Source: Mucilaginibacter sp. (GTDB taxonomy: Bacteria > Bacteroidota > Bacteroidia > Sphingobacteriales > Sphingobacteriaceae). From it: a stretch of 64,000 nucleotides of DNA. The stretch is from the NCBI GenBank assembly GCA_028288305.1, contig JAQBOA010000022.1, forward strand, positions 62,001-126,000. Direction: 5' to 3'. The notes below the pieces were generated by a model. The model was not told where the DNA came from. It worked only from the letters and a program-made list of their open reading frames with translations, and ran no database searches. Positions 8,905-16,977 of the stretch are shown piece after piece (position 1 is the stretch's first letter; each line of letters begins with the position of its first letter). A program made the translations under genes and the position numbers.

Positions 8905-9055
8905 GAATTTCACGAATTGATAAACACGATTGAATATTAATACGAATTTCACGAATTAAATCCGGTTTCATTGAGTAATTTTTATTAATCTCATTTTAAT
9001 AATTTAGTGACCTTCCCAATAAATTCGTGCAATTGGTTCCCATTCGTGAAATTTA
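8902..9055. repeat. Inverted repeat, CACGAATTTC family, across the eutB-eutC junction
   Basis: Words CACGAATTTCACGAATT at 8902-8957 are mirrored by AAATTCGTGCAATT...ATTCGTGAAATTT at 9021-9055. The left arm covers the 5' edge of eutC and the right arm lies in the last codons of eutB (tail NFTNGNQLHEFIG). The same family recurs at 39437-39536. Confidence 0.75.
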
Positions 9056-10370
9056 TACTATTAATTCCTTGTTTCATTAGCCATTGTTCAAATTCAGGTG
9101 CCGGTCTTAACCCCAAAACTTTCCTTAAATATAAGGCATCATGAAATGAAGTGGACTGATAATTCAGCATAATATCATCCGAACCGGGTATCCCCATTAT
9201 AAAATTGCAGCCGGCTACACCCAATAAGGTAAGCAGGTTATCCATGTCATCCTGGTCGGCTTCAGCATGATTGGTATAACAAATATCGACACCCATTGGC
9301 AAGCCGAGCAGTTTACCGCAAAAATGGTCTTCCAGGGCCGCGCGGATAATCTGCTTGCCATCATATAAGTATTCAGGTCCGATAAAACCGACAACCGAAT
9401 TGACAAGGAGTGGTTTATATTTCCTGGCAATGGCATAAGCGCGTGCTTCGCAGGTTTGCTGGTCAACACCATGATGGGCATTTGCCGAAAGTTCGCTCCC
9501 CTGCCCTGTTTCAAAATACATCACATTGTTTCCAACTGTTCCCCGCTTAAGGGATAAAGTTGCCTCGTATGCCTCATCAAGCAAAGCCAGATTAATACCA
9601 AAACTGCTGTTTGTTTTCTCGGTGCCTCCTATTGATTGAAAACAAAGATCAACCGGTGCACCTTTATTTATTAACTCTAATGTTGTAGTAATATGGCTCA
9701 ATACGCATGATTGTGTTGGAATATCAAACTGCTGCCTAACTGTATCTATTAATTTTAACAAATTCATCACCACCGCAGGACTATCTGTAGCGGGGTTAAT
9801 ACCAATCACCGCATCACCGCTGCCATATAGCAAGCCCTCAATCATACTGGCTGCTATGCCTTTCAGATCGTCAGTTGGGTGGTTGGGCTGTAAACGGGTG
9901 GAAAAATGCCCCTTCAACCCAATTGTGTTACGAAAACGGGTAGCTACTTCACATTTTTTTGCTACAGCGATTAAATCCTGGTTACGCATTAGTTTTGATA
10001 CTGCCGCAGTCATCTCTGGAGTAACTCCTGCTTCAATACTTTTTAAAATTGCGGTATCTGTTTCATCACTCAAGAGCCAGTCACGAAATTCACCAACAGT
10101 TAAGTTGCTTATTGAATTGAATGATTCGGCATCATGATTATCAATAATTAATCTTGTAATTTCATCCTGTTCATAGGGAATAATTACTTCATTTAAAAAG
10201 GTTTTTAAAGGTACATCTGCCAATGCAATCTGGGCGGCAACACGCTCTTCATAACTCACAGCACAAACCCCTGTCAGCACATCGCCAGTACGGTAGGGCG
10301 ACGCTTTGGCCAGTAATGTTTTAAGGTCATCAAACCGGTAAACTATATTACGAACGGTGAACTTATACAC
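8991..10370 (-). CDS. eutB: Ethanolamine ammonia-lyase, large subunit
   Basis: This 459-residue EutB is the catalytic TIM-barrel subunit. Diagnostic segments are GLKGHFSTRLQPNHPTDD, GDAVIGINPATDS, YFETGQGSELSANAHHG and GVDICYTNHAEADQDD. The length is close to the enterobacterial protein. The final 20 residues after QWLMKQGI are partly encoded by the CACGAATTTC repeat and may be non-native. It lies between the permease and eutC on the same strand. No eutA reactivase, microcompartment shell or aldehyde dehydrogenase gene lies nearby, so acetaldehyde must be handled elsewhere. Confidence 0.96.
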   Translation of the reverse strand: MYKFTVRNIVYRFDDLKTLLAKASPYRTGDVLTGVCAVSYEERVAAQIALADVPLKTFLNEVIIPYEQDEITRLIIDNHDAESFNSISNLTVGEFRDWLLSDETDTAILKSIEAGVTPEMTAAVSKLMRNQDLIAVAKKCEVATRFRNTIGLKGHFSTRLQPNHPTDDLKGIAASMIEGLLYGSGDAVIGINPATDSPAVVMNLLKLIDTVRQQFDIPTQSCVLSHITTTLELINKGAPVDLCFQSIGGTEKTNSSFGINLALLDEAYEATLSLKRGTVGNNVMYFETGQGSELSANAHHGVDQQTCEARAYAIARKYKPLLVNSVVGFIGPEYLYDGKQIIRAALEDHFCGKLLGLPMGVDICYTNHAEADQDDMDNLLTLLGVAGCNFIMGIPGSDDIMLNYQSTSFHDALYLRKVLGLRPAPEFEQWLMKQGINSINFTNGNQLHEFIGKVTKLLK

Positions 10371-10373
10371 GGG

Positions 10374-10490
10374 GTTAATTATTGATTTAATGAATTATTG
10401 ATTTAGTGAATTATTGTATTAGTGATTGCATGGATCGGTGAAATCATAATGCAATCGGTGAAATCATATTACAACCGGTGAAATCATATG
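10374..10490. repeat. Direct repeats between permease and eutB, invading the permease 3' end
   Basis: Three direct units of about 20 bases with core CGGTGAAATCATA (from about 10436) and three units of AATTATTGATTTAGTGA type (from 10374). The permease TGA stop lies in the second CGGTGAAATCATA unit, and its last residues (HMISPVVI) are encoded by the repeat. Confidence 0.75.
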
Positions 10491-11801
10491 TTCTTCTATC
10501 AGCTTCACTTTATGTTTTCCCATCAGCACAAAAATAACAATCACTAAAGCGAGCCCAGCAAAAAAGATAAGGCTTAACATAAAATTATAATACATCATAG
10601 CGAAAAGTGTTATCGCCGAGATGATCAGCGCTATTGCCGGGAATACTGGATAAAAGGGGGAAATAAATGGCCTGTTTAAATCGGGCTCTTTTTTACGCAA
10701 TATAAACAGGCTGATCATGCTCATCATGTACATCCAAACCGCCCCCATAACAGAAAGTACGATGATCTGGTTTGTAGTACCAGTAAAGAGCGCGGCAAAG
10801 CTAACTACCCCACCTGCTATAATACTCCAATGGGGAGTTTTAAATTTGTGGCTAACATTTGATAAAAACCGCGGCAGATAACCACTTCTGGCCATGGCAA
10901 ATACCTGCCTGGACGATGCCAGTATTGTACCATGAAAAGATGCAATTAAACCAAACAGGCCTATACTTGCGAATATTTTGGTAAGGCTGCTTGCTTTTCC
11001 TAATGCTACGCTTATAGCAGCTGGAAGCGGATAATCAAGGTTACTTAATTTGCGCCAATCAGTAATTCCCCCGGTAAATATCATCACTCCCAGGGCTAAA
11101 AACACAAGTGTTGCTAAACCTGAAATATAACCTTTGGGGATATTACGTTTGGGATCTTTTACTTCTTCGGCAACCATTGCTACTCCTTCAATGGCCAAAT
11201 AAAACCAAACAGCATAAGGTAATGCTGCAAAAATACCTGTCCAGCCGAAAGGCATAGGATGACTTAAAAAATTATTCATTTTAAAATGGGGGGAAACAAT
11301 CCCCATAAAGAGTAATAATTCTACAACTGCCAGAATAGTAATAAACACTGAGAATGTAGCCGATTCTTTTACTCCTAAAATATTAATGCAAATAAATAAT
11401 ACATTAAAAAACAAGGCAGAATACAATACTGGTATAGCGGGATATAAAAAATGCAAGTATGCGCCCAATGCGAAAGCGATAGCCGGTGTGGCAAAAAGGA
11501 AATCAATAAGGGTAGCGTATCCGGCTACCAAACCGCCAAATGGCCCCATGGCCCGGTAAGCATAAGCAAATGCCCCGCCTGCATGAGGAATAGAGGTTGT
11601 TAACTCGGTATAACTAAATATAAAGGTAATGTACATCAGGGTGATGACTAATGTCGCTATGAGGAAGCCAATAGTACCGGAAACAGCCCAACCCAAATTC
11701 CATCCAAAATATTCCCCGGATATAACCAATCCTACTGCTATGGCCCATAGGTGAACCGGTTTTAATACCCTTTTTAAATGTTCTGTATTTGTATTTGCCA
11801 T
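10464..11801 (-). CDS. eat: Ethanolamine permease-like APC amino-acid transporter
   Basis: A 445-residue APC-superfamily permease with about 12 membrane helices. The N-terminal half shows LWAIAVGLVISGEYFGWNLGW and PHAGGAFAYAYRAMGPFGG, both typical of the ethanolamine permease branch, and EGVAMVAEEVKDPKRNIPKG follows. It is the first gene of a three-gene operon with eutB and eutC, which fits ethanolamine uptake. The C-terminal eight residues come from a repeat and carry no family signal. The substrate assignment rests on operon context plus family resemblance. Confidence 0.88.
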   Translation of the reverse strand: MANTNTEHLKRVLKPVHLWAIAVGLVISGEYFGWNLGWAVSGTIGFLIATLVITLMYITFIFSYTELTTSIPHAGGAFAYAYRAMGPFGGLVAGYATLIDFLFATPAIAFALGAYLHFLYPAIPVLYSALFFNVLFICINILGVKESATFSVFITILAVVELLLFMGIVSPHFKMNNFLSHPMPFGWTGIFAALPYAVWFYLAIEGVAMVAEEVKDPKRNIPKGYISGLATLVFLALGVMIFTGGITDWRKLSNLDYPLPAAISVALGKASSLTKIFASIGLFGLIASFHGTILASSRQVFAMARSGYLPRFLSNVSHKFKTPHWSIIAGGVVSFAALFTGTTNQIIVLSVMGAVWMYMMSMISLFILRKKEPDLNRPFISPFYPVFPAIALIISAITLFAMMYYNFMLSLIFFAGLALVIVIFVLMGKHKVKLIEEHMISPVVI

Positions 11802-11990
11802 AGACCCCTTATTGTAAATTATTGCGCCTTAAAATAGTTAAAGCTAAGGGTATTTCAAAATGAAGAAATATTTCAATTAATGGATGAGAGTTACCAGAGA
11901 TTCAGTTTTTGAAAAAATATAGATTTTATTAAAACAGCTTTGCTTTTGGCATGTTCATTGCATATCATATACTAGTAATATTACATAAAC

Positions 11991-12269
11991 ATGTTACAAA
12001 TAATCGTACCTTCAACGGGCCGCTCACAATTAACTTTCTCTACATTTGAAAGGTTTGATTTGCCTGCCCCGCCGAATGGTGCTGACGCTGAAATTAATGA
12101 CGACCTGATATTGAAGTTTGAGGATGAAGAAGAAGCCATTTCTTATGCTGATGAGTTGGAGGATATGTCTAACCTGATTAAAGACAAAGACGCCCCTCAA
12201 TACAGAGCCATCGGAGATATTATTATGGCCATAAGGAATGACGAATTTGTACAAAGCTATTCAAGATAA
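11991..12269 (+). CDS. Small acidic protein of unknown function, copy 1 of a tandem pair
   Basis: I do not recognise this 92-residue protein. It has no signal peptide or membrane segment. Its pattern is IVPSTGRSQLTFSTFERFDLP, then LKFEDEEEAISYADELEDM, then IGDIIMAIRNDEFVQSY. The next gene repeats the same order, so the two are paralogues from tandem duplication. The conserved blocks EAxxYADELE and AIRND suggest an all-helical C-terminal half. The start follows an AT-rich region that also separates it from the divergent ethanolamine permease. Confidence 0.7.
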   Translation: MLQIIVPSTGRSQLTFSTFERFDLPAPPNGADAEINDDLILKFEDEEEAISYADELEDMSNLIKDKDAPQYRAIGDIIMAIRNDEFVQSYSR

Positions 12270-12292
12270 AAATAAGTATAATAATTTATGTT

Positions 12293-12655
12293 ATGTTAAG
12301 TATCAGTATACCTCCAACCACAAAAAGTCCCATAACATTTGCCGACTTTATTAATTATCAGCTTCCCATACCATCAAAAGGCCTTAAAGCACTTAACAAG
12401 AATACTGTTTTGGTATTTGATAACGAATACGAAGCGGTTATTTACGCAGATGAACTGGAAGAAATAGTTACAACCATCAGCAAGGGCTCGCCATTAAGAA
12501 ACATATTGAGAGATATGGCAACCGCCATACGTAATGACGATACCATAAGGAATTACCTCGAAAACTCCACAACTTTGACATGGCTTAAAAACTGTATGAA
12601 AACTATTCGTTTTGCTATTAAACCTTATGTATATCTGTCAAAAAATCGATTTTAG
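12293..12655 (+). CDS. Small protein of unknown function, copy 2 of the tandem pair
   Basis: A 120-residue paralogue of the preceding gene, 23 bases downstream. Shared positions include ISIPPTTKSPITFADF, LVFDNEYEAVIYADELEE and MATAIRNDDTIRNYL. After that match it carries a 28-residue basic, hydrophobic tail (LKNCMKTIRFAIKPYVYL) that copy 1 lacks. The ATG at 12293 is chosen because an ATG five bases earlier runs into a stop after three codons. The two genes probably share one transcript. Function unknown. Confidence 0.68.
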   Translation: MLSISIPPTTKSPITFADFINYQLPIPSKGLKALNKNTVLVFDNEYEAVIYADELEEIVTTISKGSPLRNILRDMATAIRNDDTIRNYLENSTTLTWLKNCMKTIRFAIKPYVYLSKNRF

Positions 12656-12664
12656 TTTCAGATA

Positions 12665-12718
12665 GGAAAGCTTTATGTTATAGTTGTAAAAATTTACTAT
12701 TAGATCGCAAAGCTTTCC
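12665..12718. terminator. Possible bidirectional terminator between convergent genes
   Basis: GGAAAGCTTT at 12665-12674 pairs perfectly with AAAGCTTTCC at 12709-12718 across a 34-base loop, between genes that converge. There is no strong U-tract, so this is tentative. Confidence 0.35.
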
Positions 12719-12738
12719 CTACGATAATTTAAAGGTTT

Positions 12739-13668
12739 TTACGCTTTTAACGTTTGGGTTAAATACTTATAACTGCTTTCAATACTTGTGTAAGCATCTT
12801 TGGGCATATCATGTTCAACAAAAAAGTGTTTCATCCCTGCAGTTGAGCTGTTTTCAAATATTCGTTTAAAATCGATAGTGCCGCTGCCTACTGGTAAAAT
12901 TTCATTATGACTGGCATCTAAATCCTTTACATGCCATAAAGGGAAACGCCCCGGATGCTGCTTAAATAATTCTACCGGATCTTGTCCGCCTTTAACGGCC
13001 CAGGCCAGGTCCAACTCCATTTTCACATTGTTCGGGTCAGTTTCCGATAGTAACAAATGATAAGGAACTTTACTTTCCACTTCATGAAACTCCATATCAT
13101 GATTGTGGTAGCAAAATTGAATACCCACTTTTTTGGTTGCTTCGCCGGTTTTATTTAATGTTTCAACTGTAGATTTAATCTCATCAAGTGTACCAGTCGG
13201 AGCATTAGCGCAAACCAGGTATGGAATTCCGCCTTCAGCTGCTTCATCAACCAATTGCTGCATATTGTCTCTAAGGTTCATCATTGGCGGTATCACCATT
13301 GGTTTACCATCAGCACCCACAGGCATTTTATAACCTTTAGGCATTTTAAATGGTGCCCCAATAACATGATGCGATTTCCACGACATGCCTAAATCATTAA
13401 CCAAAGCTTTAAACTCCTTGGGTTTCATACCATAATAGCCACCTTTTTTACTAAAAGCCGATTCAATTTCCTTGTATCCAATAGCGGCGATTTTAGTTAA
13501 AGTTCCCTTTACGTCATCATCTATCACACCAAAAAAGGTAAAAAGCTGCAATCCAACCGGATGCGGAGCTATAAAATTTAATATTGAGCCGGCTTTTCCC
13601 GATAAAGCCATACTGCCAAGTACAAGCGTACCTGTGCTTTGCAAAAACTTGCGCCTGTTGTAATTCAT
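12739..13668 (-). CDS. Tat-exported sugar phosphate isomerase/epimerase-like TIM-barrel protein
   Basis: A 309-residue protein with a twin-arginine signal (NRRKFLQSTGTLVLGSMAL). The rest matches the xylose-isomerase-like TIM barrel (AP endonuclease 2 family): GLQLFTF, GYKEIESAF, YHNHDMEF, ELDLAWAVKGGQDPVELF, LWHVKDLDA and FVEHDMP. The His/Glu/Asp positions are those that bind metal in this family. It probably acts on a sugar or sugar-like substrate in the periplasm; the substrate is unknown. No carbohydrate genes are adjacent. Confidence 0.88.
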   Translation of the reverse strand: MNYNRRKFLQSTGTLVLGSMALSGKAGSILNFIAPHPVGLQLFTFFGVIDDDVKGTLTKIAAIGYKEIESAFSKKGGYYGMKPKEFKALVNDLGMSWKSHHVIGAPFKMPKGYKMPVGADGKPMVIPPMMNLRDNMQQLVDEAAEGGIPYLVCANAPTGTLDEIKSTVETLNKTGEATKKVGIQFCYHNHDMEFHEVESKVPYHLLLSETDPNNVKMELDLAWAVKGGQDPVELFKQHPGRFPLWHVKDLDASHNEILPVGSGTIDFKRIFENSSTAGMKHFFVEHDMPKDAYTSIESSYKYLTQTLKA

Positions 13669-13862
13669 GTTTCTTGATAATTAAGTTTACGTGGTTACGT
13701 AAAGCTAAATGATAAAAAGGGGATTTGGAAATTTTATTGTGTTATTTTGACACAATAAGAGGAATAAATTGAGCATTCTTAATTGATGTTATCAATTGTG
13801 TTTTAATACTCTAATCGCCAAGAAAAATTTTTAAATTTATTTAATCCTTAAATATTAATAAA

Positions 13863-14729
13863 ATGATACGCTTTCCTCAATTATTGCGACACTTTGAAGA
13901 TAAATATTTTCTATTGTTCGGGGATCGGCCTTATGCTAAATATAATGTACTAACTGAACCCGATAGTACTAAAAAAGTAGGCTTTCTTACGGAAAATACT
14001 ATCTTCCTAATATTTAAAGGTGCTAAGACTTTTTATTTTGAAGACCATAACATAATTGTTAATAAAGATCATTTCGTTTTATTGAAAAAAGGTATTTATA
14101 CAATGTCTGAATATATAACAGAAACGGAAGAATTTGAAGCATTAATGATTTTTGTACCGGACAATTTTTTAAAGCAATTACGATTTAATGAATCTAATAG
14201 ACAGGTTAGTAAAACCAATAAAACTTATGTTTTAATTAAACCAAATGAATTGTTAAACAGCTTTAAAATTCAATATATGAATTATTTCAACAAATCATTA
14301 CATAACATGGAGGTTTTACTTCAGTTAAAGTTACAAGAGCTTTTTATGTTACTCTCATCGGGCGTTGATCAATATTCGATTATGGATTTTATTCATTCTG
14401 CAACTTCAGACCAGCCTGTTGATATTGATTTTATTTTAAAAAAACATCTTTTACAACCTTTAACTATTGCTGAGTTGGCTGTTTTGTCCGGAAGAAGCCT
14501 GGCTGCATTTAAAAGAGATTTCCATGAAAAATATCATTGTTCGCCTAAGCAATGGATCAATCAGCAAAGACTTAATTATGCGCACAGGGCACTTTTGCAT
14601 ACTGAAAAAAACGTTGGCGAGATCGCCTATGAATGTGGATTTGAAAATATTTCACATTTTATTAAAATATATAAAAGACAATACGGTTTCACTCCCAAAT
14701 TTGCAAGAGCCGAAAAAGCTACTATTTGA
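13863..14729 (+). CDS. AraC-family transcriptional regulator
   Basis: A 288-residue regulator. The N-terminal half is a cupin-like effector region similar to the ExsA-type group. The C-terminal 100 residues hold two HTHs: ELAVLSGRSLAAFKRDFHEKY, then SPKQWINQQRL, GEIAYECGFENISHFIKIYK and YGFTPK. The gene is visibly more AT-rich than its neighbours. It lies directly upstream of a small membrane protein and an azoreductase on the same strand, so it probably controls them. The inducer is unknown. Confidence 0.92.
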   Translation: MIRFPQLLRHFEDKYFLLFGDRPYAKYNVLTEPDSTKKVGFLTENTIFLIFKGAKTFYFEDHNIIVNKDHFVLLKKGIYTMSEYITETEEFEALMIFVPDNFLKQLRFNESNRQVSKTNKTYVLIKPNELLNSFKIQYMNYFNKSLHNMEVLLQLKLQELFMLLSSGVDQYSIMDFIHSATSDQPVDIDFILKKHLLQPLTIAELAVLSGRSLAAFKRDFHEKYHCSPKQWINQQRLNYAHRALLHTEKNVGEIAYECGFENISHFIKIYKRQYGFTPKFARAEKATI

Positions 14730-14790
14730 GCTTTTAACGTTAATATTAAATTCTAATGCCTGGTAATTTTGAAAAAAAAATTATCAGCAT

Positions 14791-15114
14791 ATGAAATGGT
14801 TTAATTATCCAGCTTGTTTGTTTTCAGGAGTATTTCTTACAAATTCCCTTTTACACTTAATACATGGTGTAAATGGTGATGCTTTTCCAACTCCATTTGC
14901 AAATCCACCCGGCACAGGTCTGTCTTCGCCAGTTATAAATGTTTTTTGGGCAGCAACAAATATAATTGTAGGAGCATTTTTTCTTAATTCAAGCAGGCTG
15001 TCTTTTAACAACAAATACACTGTAGTTTTATTTATTTCTGGTATTATCTTATTTAGTTTATTACTAAGTCTATTGTCGCCCGCCATATTAATTAATTATA
15101 AACATCAAAACTAA
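14791..15114 (+). CDS. Small integral membrane protein
   Basis: A 107-residue protein with three or four hydrophobic segments (FSGVFLTNSLLHLIHG, SPVINVFWAATNIIVGAFF, YTVVLFISGIILFSLLLSLL). I recognise no named family with confidence. One base separates its stop from the azoreductase ATG, so they are co-transcribed and probably coupled. The AsnSerLeuLeuHis-x2-HisGly motif in helix 1 could bind a cofactor or metal; that is speculation. Confidence 0.7.
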   Translation: MKWFNYPACLFSGVFLTNSLLHLIHGVNGDAFPTPFANPPGTGLSSPVINVFWAATNIIVGAFFLNSSRLSFNNKYTVVLFISGIILFSLLLSLLSPAILINYKHQN

Positions 15115-15115
15115 A

Positions 15116-15754
15116 ATGAAAACTCTTATAGTAAAATATATTCCAAGATATGAAAGGTCTGTTACCAACAAACTTTTAAATGAATTTATAAAAAGCGCTG
15201 ATACTACTGAATTAGAGATTTTAGATTTATGTGAATCTATACCGGATTTTTTTAATCCTGAAAATATTGAAGCCTACTATTTACGCAATATGATGGGCAA
15301 GGAGCTTTCTGCTGCTCAAGCTGATTCCTTATTGAAAATGCAAATAATGACTCAGCAGTTAAAATCTGCTGACATAGTAATAATTGCATTCCCTATGTTT
15401 AATTTTTCTATGCCGGGTTCAATTAAAGCGTGGTTTGATTCAGTGCTGCATGTTGGAGAAACCATAGATCCAAGAGGAGGAGTTTACAAGGGACTAATGA
15501 GTGGAAAAAAAGCATTAATTCTTATTGCTGCAGGTGGAATTTATAGTCACGGTGACGGAATAGGTCCATATTTTGGTCCAGAATGGGAATATGCAATGTC
15601 ACTTGCAAAATTGGAACTTAAATTTATGGGATATTCTGAAGTTTTGGGAGTTATGGCCGAAGGTACTGCGGTACTAAATGAAGAAGCTAAAACAGATATG
15701 TTAAACCAAAAATTGAAAGAAATAAAAAAGATTGCTGAGGCTTGGTATAAATAA
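15116..15754 (+). CDS. azoR: FMN-dependent NADH:quinone oxidoreductase / azoreductase
   Basis: A 212-residue flavodoxin-fold protein of the AzoR/NQO family. The FMN-contact loop is FPMFNFSMPGSIKAWFD, followed by the RGGVYKGLMSGKKALIL block and a GGIYSHGDGIGP loop. It is expected to reduce quinones or azo compounds with NADH in two-electron steps. It ends a three-gene AraC/membrane protein/AzoR cluster that looks like an inducible quinone or electrophile response unit. AT content is higher than in the flanking genes. Confidence 0.92.
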   Translation: MKTLIVKYIPRYERSVTNKLLNEFIKSADTTELEILDLCESIPDFFNPENIEAYYLRNMMGKELSAAQADSLLKMQIMTQQLKSADIVIIAFPMFNFSMPGSIKAWFDSVLHVGETIDPRGGVYKGLMSGKKALILIAAGGIYSHGDGIGPYFGPEWEYAMSLAKLELKFMGYSEVLGVMAEGTAVLNEEAKTDMLNQKLKEIKKIAEAWYK

Positions 15755-15761
15755 TAAAGTT

Positions 15762-15792
15762 GCTTTACGAAGTTTTGAAACCTTCGTAAAGC
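15762..15792 (+). terminator. Hairpin after azoR
   Basis: GCTTTACGAAG pairs perfectly with CTTCGTAAAGC across nine bases, 8 bases after the azoR stop. The following CCCTTTCC is a poor U-tract, so termination strength is uncertain. Confidence 0.55.
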
Positions 15793-15961
15793 CCTTTCCT
15801 CCAGCGCGCGAATGCGCGCAGGCCAAAGACGTTGAGTTCTCGTGCTCCGCTGATAGGTGCCAAACTATGCTGATTGCGTTAAAGTACTTATAAGAGGTAC
15901 ATAATACTGTCGACTATTGAGGAGTTCGATTAGGCTGCAGAAAACCTCAGACCACATTGGC

Positions 15962-16177
15962 TGCAATTCAAATCTTTGCTCCCACACGAAACGTTCCTAA
16001 CGGAACGTGAAAAAGGCTTTTCTACATTTTCTACCGACGATACGTCCCTATGGGACGAATATGACGTAAAACACGCCCATAGGGACGTTTGGTTGGTAGT
16101 AGTTGGTAGAAAAAATCAACAGTTGGCGAGTGCGTTCTATCGGAACGCCTGGTAAAAATGCGAAGATTTGAATTGCA
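15962..16177. mobile_element. MITE-like element with 18-bp terminal inverted repeats
   Basis: The left end TGCAATTCAAATCTTTGC and the reverse complement of the right end match at 17 of 18 positions. Inside are several short palindromes: ACGTTCCTAACGGAACGT, ACGTCCCTATGGGACG, CCCATAGGGACGT and GTTCTATCGGAAC. There is no coding frame. The 216-base size, terminal repeats and internal palindromes fit a non-autonomous element or a REP cluster. No clear target-site duplication is visible. Confidence 0.65.
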
Positions 16178-16221
16178 CCCACAACATTTGGCAACTATTC
16201 AATTTTTTAGTAAATTAGTTA

Positions 16222-16441
16222 AGTGAAAAAAACATCCGACGCAGAACTTGATTTCATTATAGACAAGCAAAACGAGATTCATTAAAGAACCGAAAAATAT
16301 AGATTTATCCACAAAGTCTGAACCATGGACAGACAAGAACTTTCAGACTTTTGAAAAATAATGCGCGTAGTTAAAGCAAAGAATGCCGAACGTAAAGGAA
16401 AAGTGTTAGAACCTAATAGTGTAAAGTCACATCAGGATTAA
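16222..16441 (+). pseudogene. Possible remnant of small genes, interrupted by stops
   Basis: Short frames read VKKTSDAELDFIIDKQNEIH-stop, then EPKNIDLSTKSEPWTDKN, then (another frame) MDRQELSDF-stop-KIMRVVKAKNAERKG. Residue composition looks protein-like, and a single TGA splits the last two parts of one frame. I cannot name the family; an antitoxin-like origin came to mind but is not supported. Confidence 0.25.
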
Positions 16442-16812
16442 TCATTAAAAGGCAGCGTTCATTTTGTTTGTTCATTTGAACGCTTATGAACGATTTTTGA
16501 AGAAAACAATCGCTTCCTCTTTTTTACACCCCACAAATTTTTTTACATAAAGTATTGTAGGATAGTATTTTATTCAATTTATACCGGGATTTAAAAAACC
16601 TGCTAAAAACTGCATTTTTCTGCTTTTTTTCGTTAAAAAGTGCTGCCTTTGATATCAATTTAGAAAGCGTGAAAATAGCTGACTAATAGGTAGTTACTGA
16701 CTTTGGCATCAATAACTAAATGCAAACTTCTGATTATAAGTAATTTACGAGTATTTACCTATGTGTTCATCTGAAATGAACGTGAACACCGGTTAGCAAG
16801 AACCGGCGGGCA

Positions 16813-16901
16813 AGGAGAACGACGACGCGATTGCAAAATTGCATGGCGGTAATGCATGGTTCGCGATTGCTTCTCCGCCTATTGGCGGACCGCAATGACA
16901 A
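16813..16901. repeat. Dispersed hairpin repeat fragment (GCGATTGC family)
   Basis: Words GACGACGCGATTGC and GTTCGCGATTGCTTCTCC flank a short AT-rich centre with TTGCAT/ATGCA symmetry and end in CGCAATGACA. It resembles a hairpin repeat often seen in intergenic DNA of Bacteroidota. The outer left arm looks incomplete. Confidence 0.5.
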
Positions 16902-16942
16902 ATTTGAAAGAACTCCTAAAAACCTGGCACCAATCTCCTTAC

Positions 16943-16977
16943 TCTCGGACTTTACTGACTTTCCCGACTTTCGGACT
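16943..16977. repeat. Single arm, AGTCCGAAAG family
   Basis: Reads CTCGGACTTTACTGACTTTC and onward, the same words found as paired arms at 36544, 40685 and 58773. Its minus-strand reading starts 3 bases after the glucosidase stop. Confidence 0.65.

Noticed and set aside
9856-10137. Plus-strand ORF of 93 residues in eutB
   Set aside because: It is a shadow frame of eutB, which has full-length family similarity.
10436-10490. Three evenly spaced CGGTGAAATCATA units resembling a mini CRISPR array
   Set aside because: Units are adjacent with only 6-7 bases between, part of one lies in a coding end, there is no spacer-length variable sequence and no cas gene nearby.
16222-16441. Relic of a BrnA-type or other antitoxin
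   Set aside because: VKKTSDAELDF has a vaguely antitoxin-like start, but the frame stops after 20 residues and no toxin partner is visible. It is kept only as an unnamed remnant.
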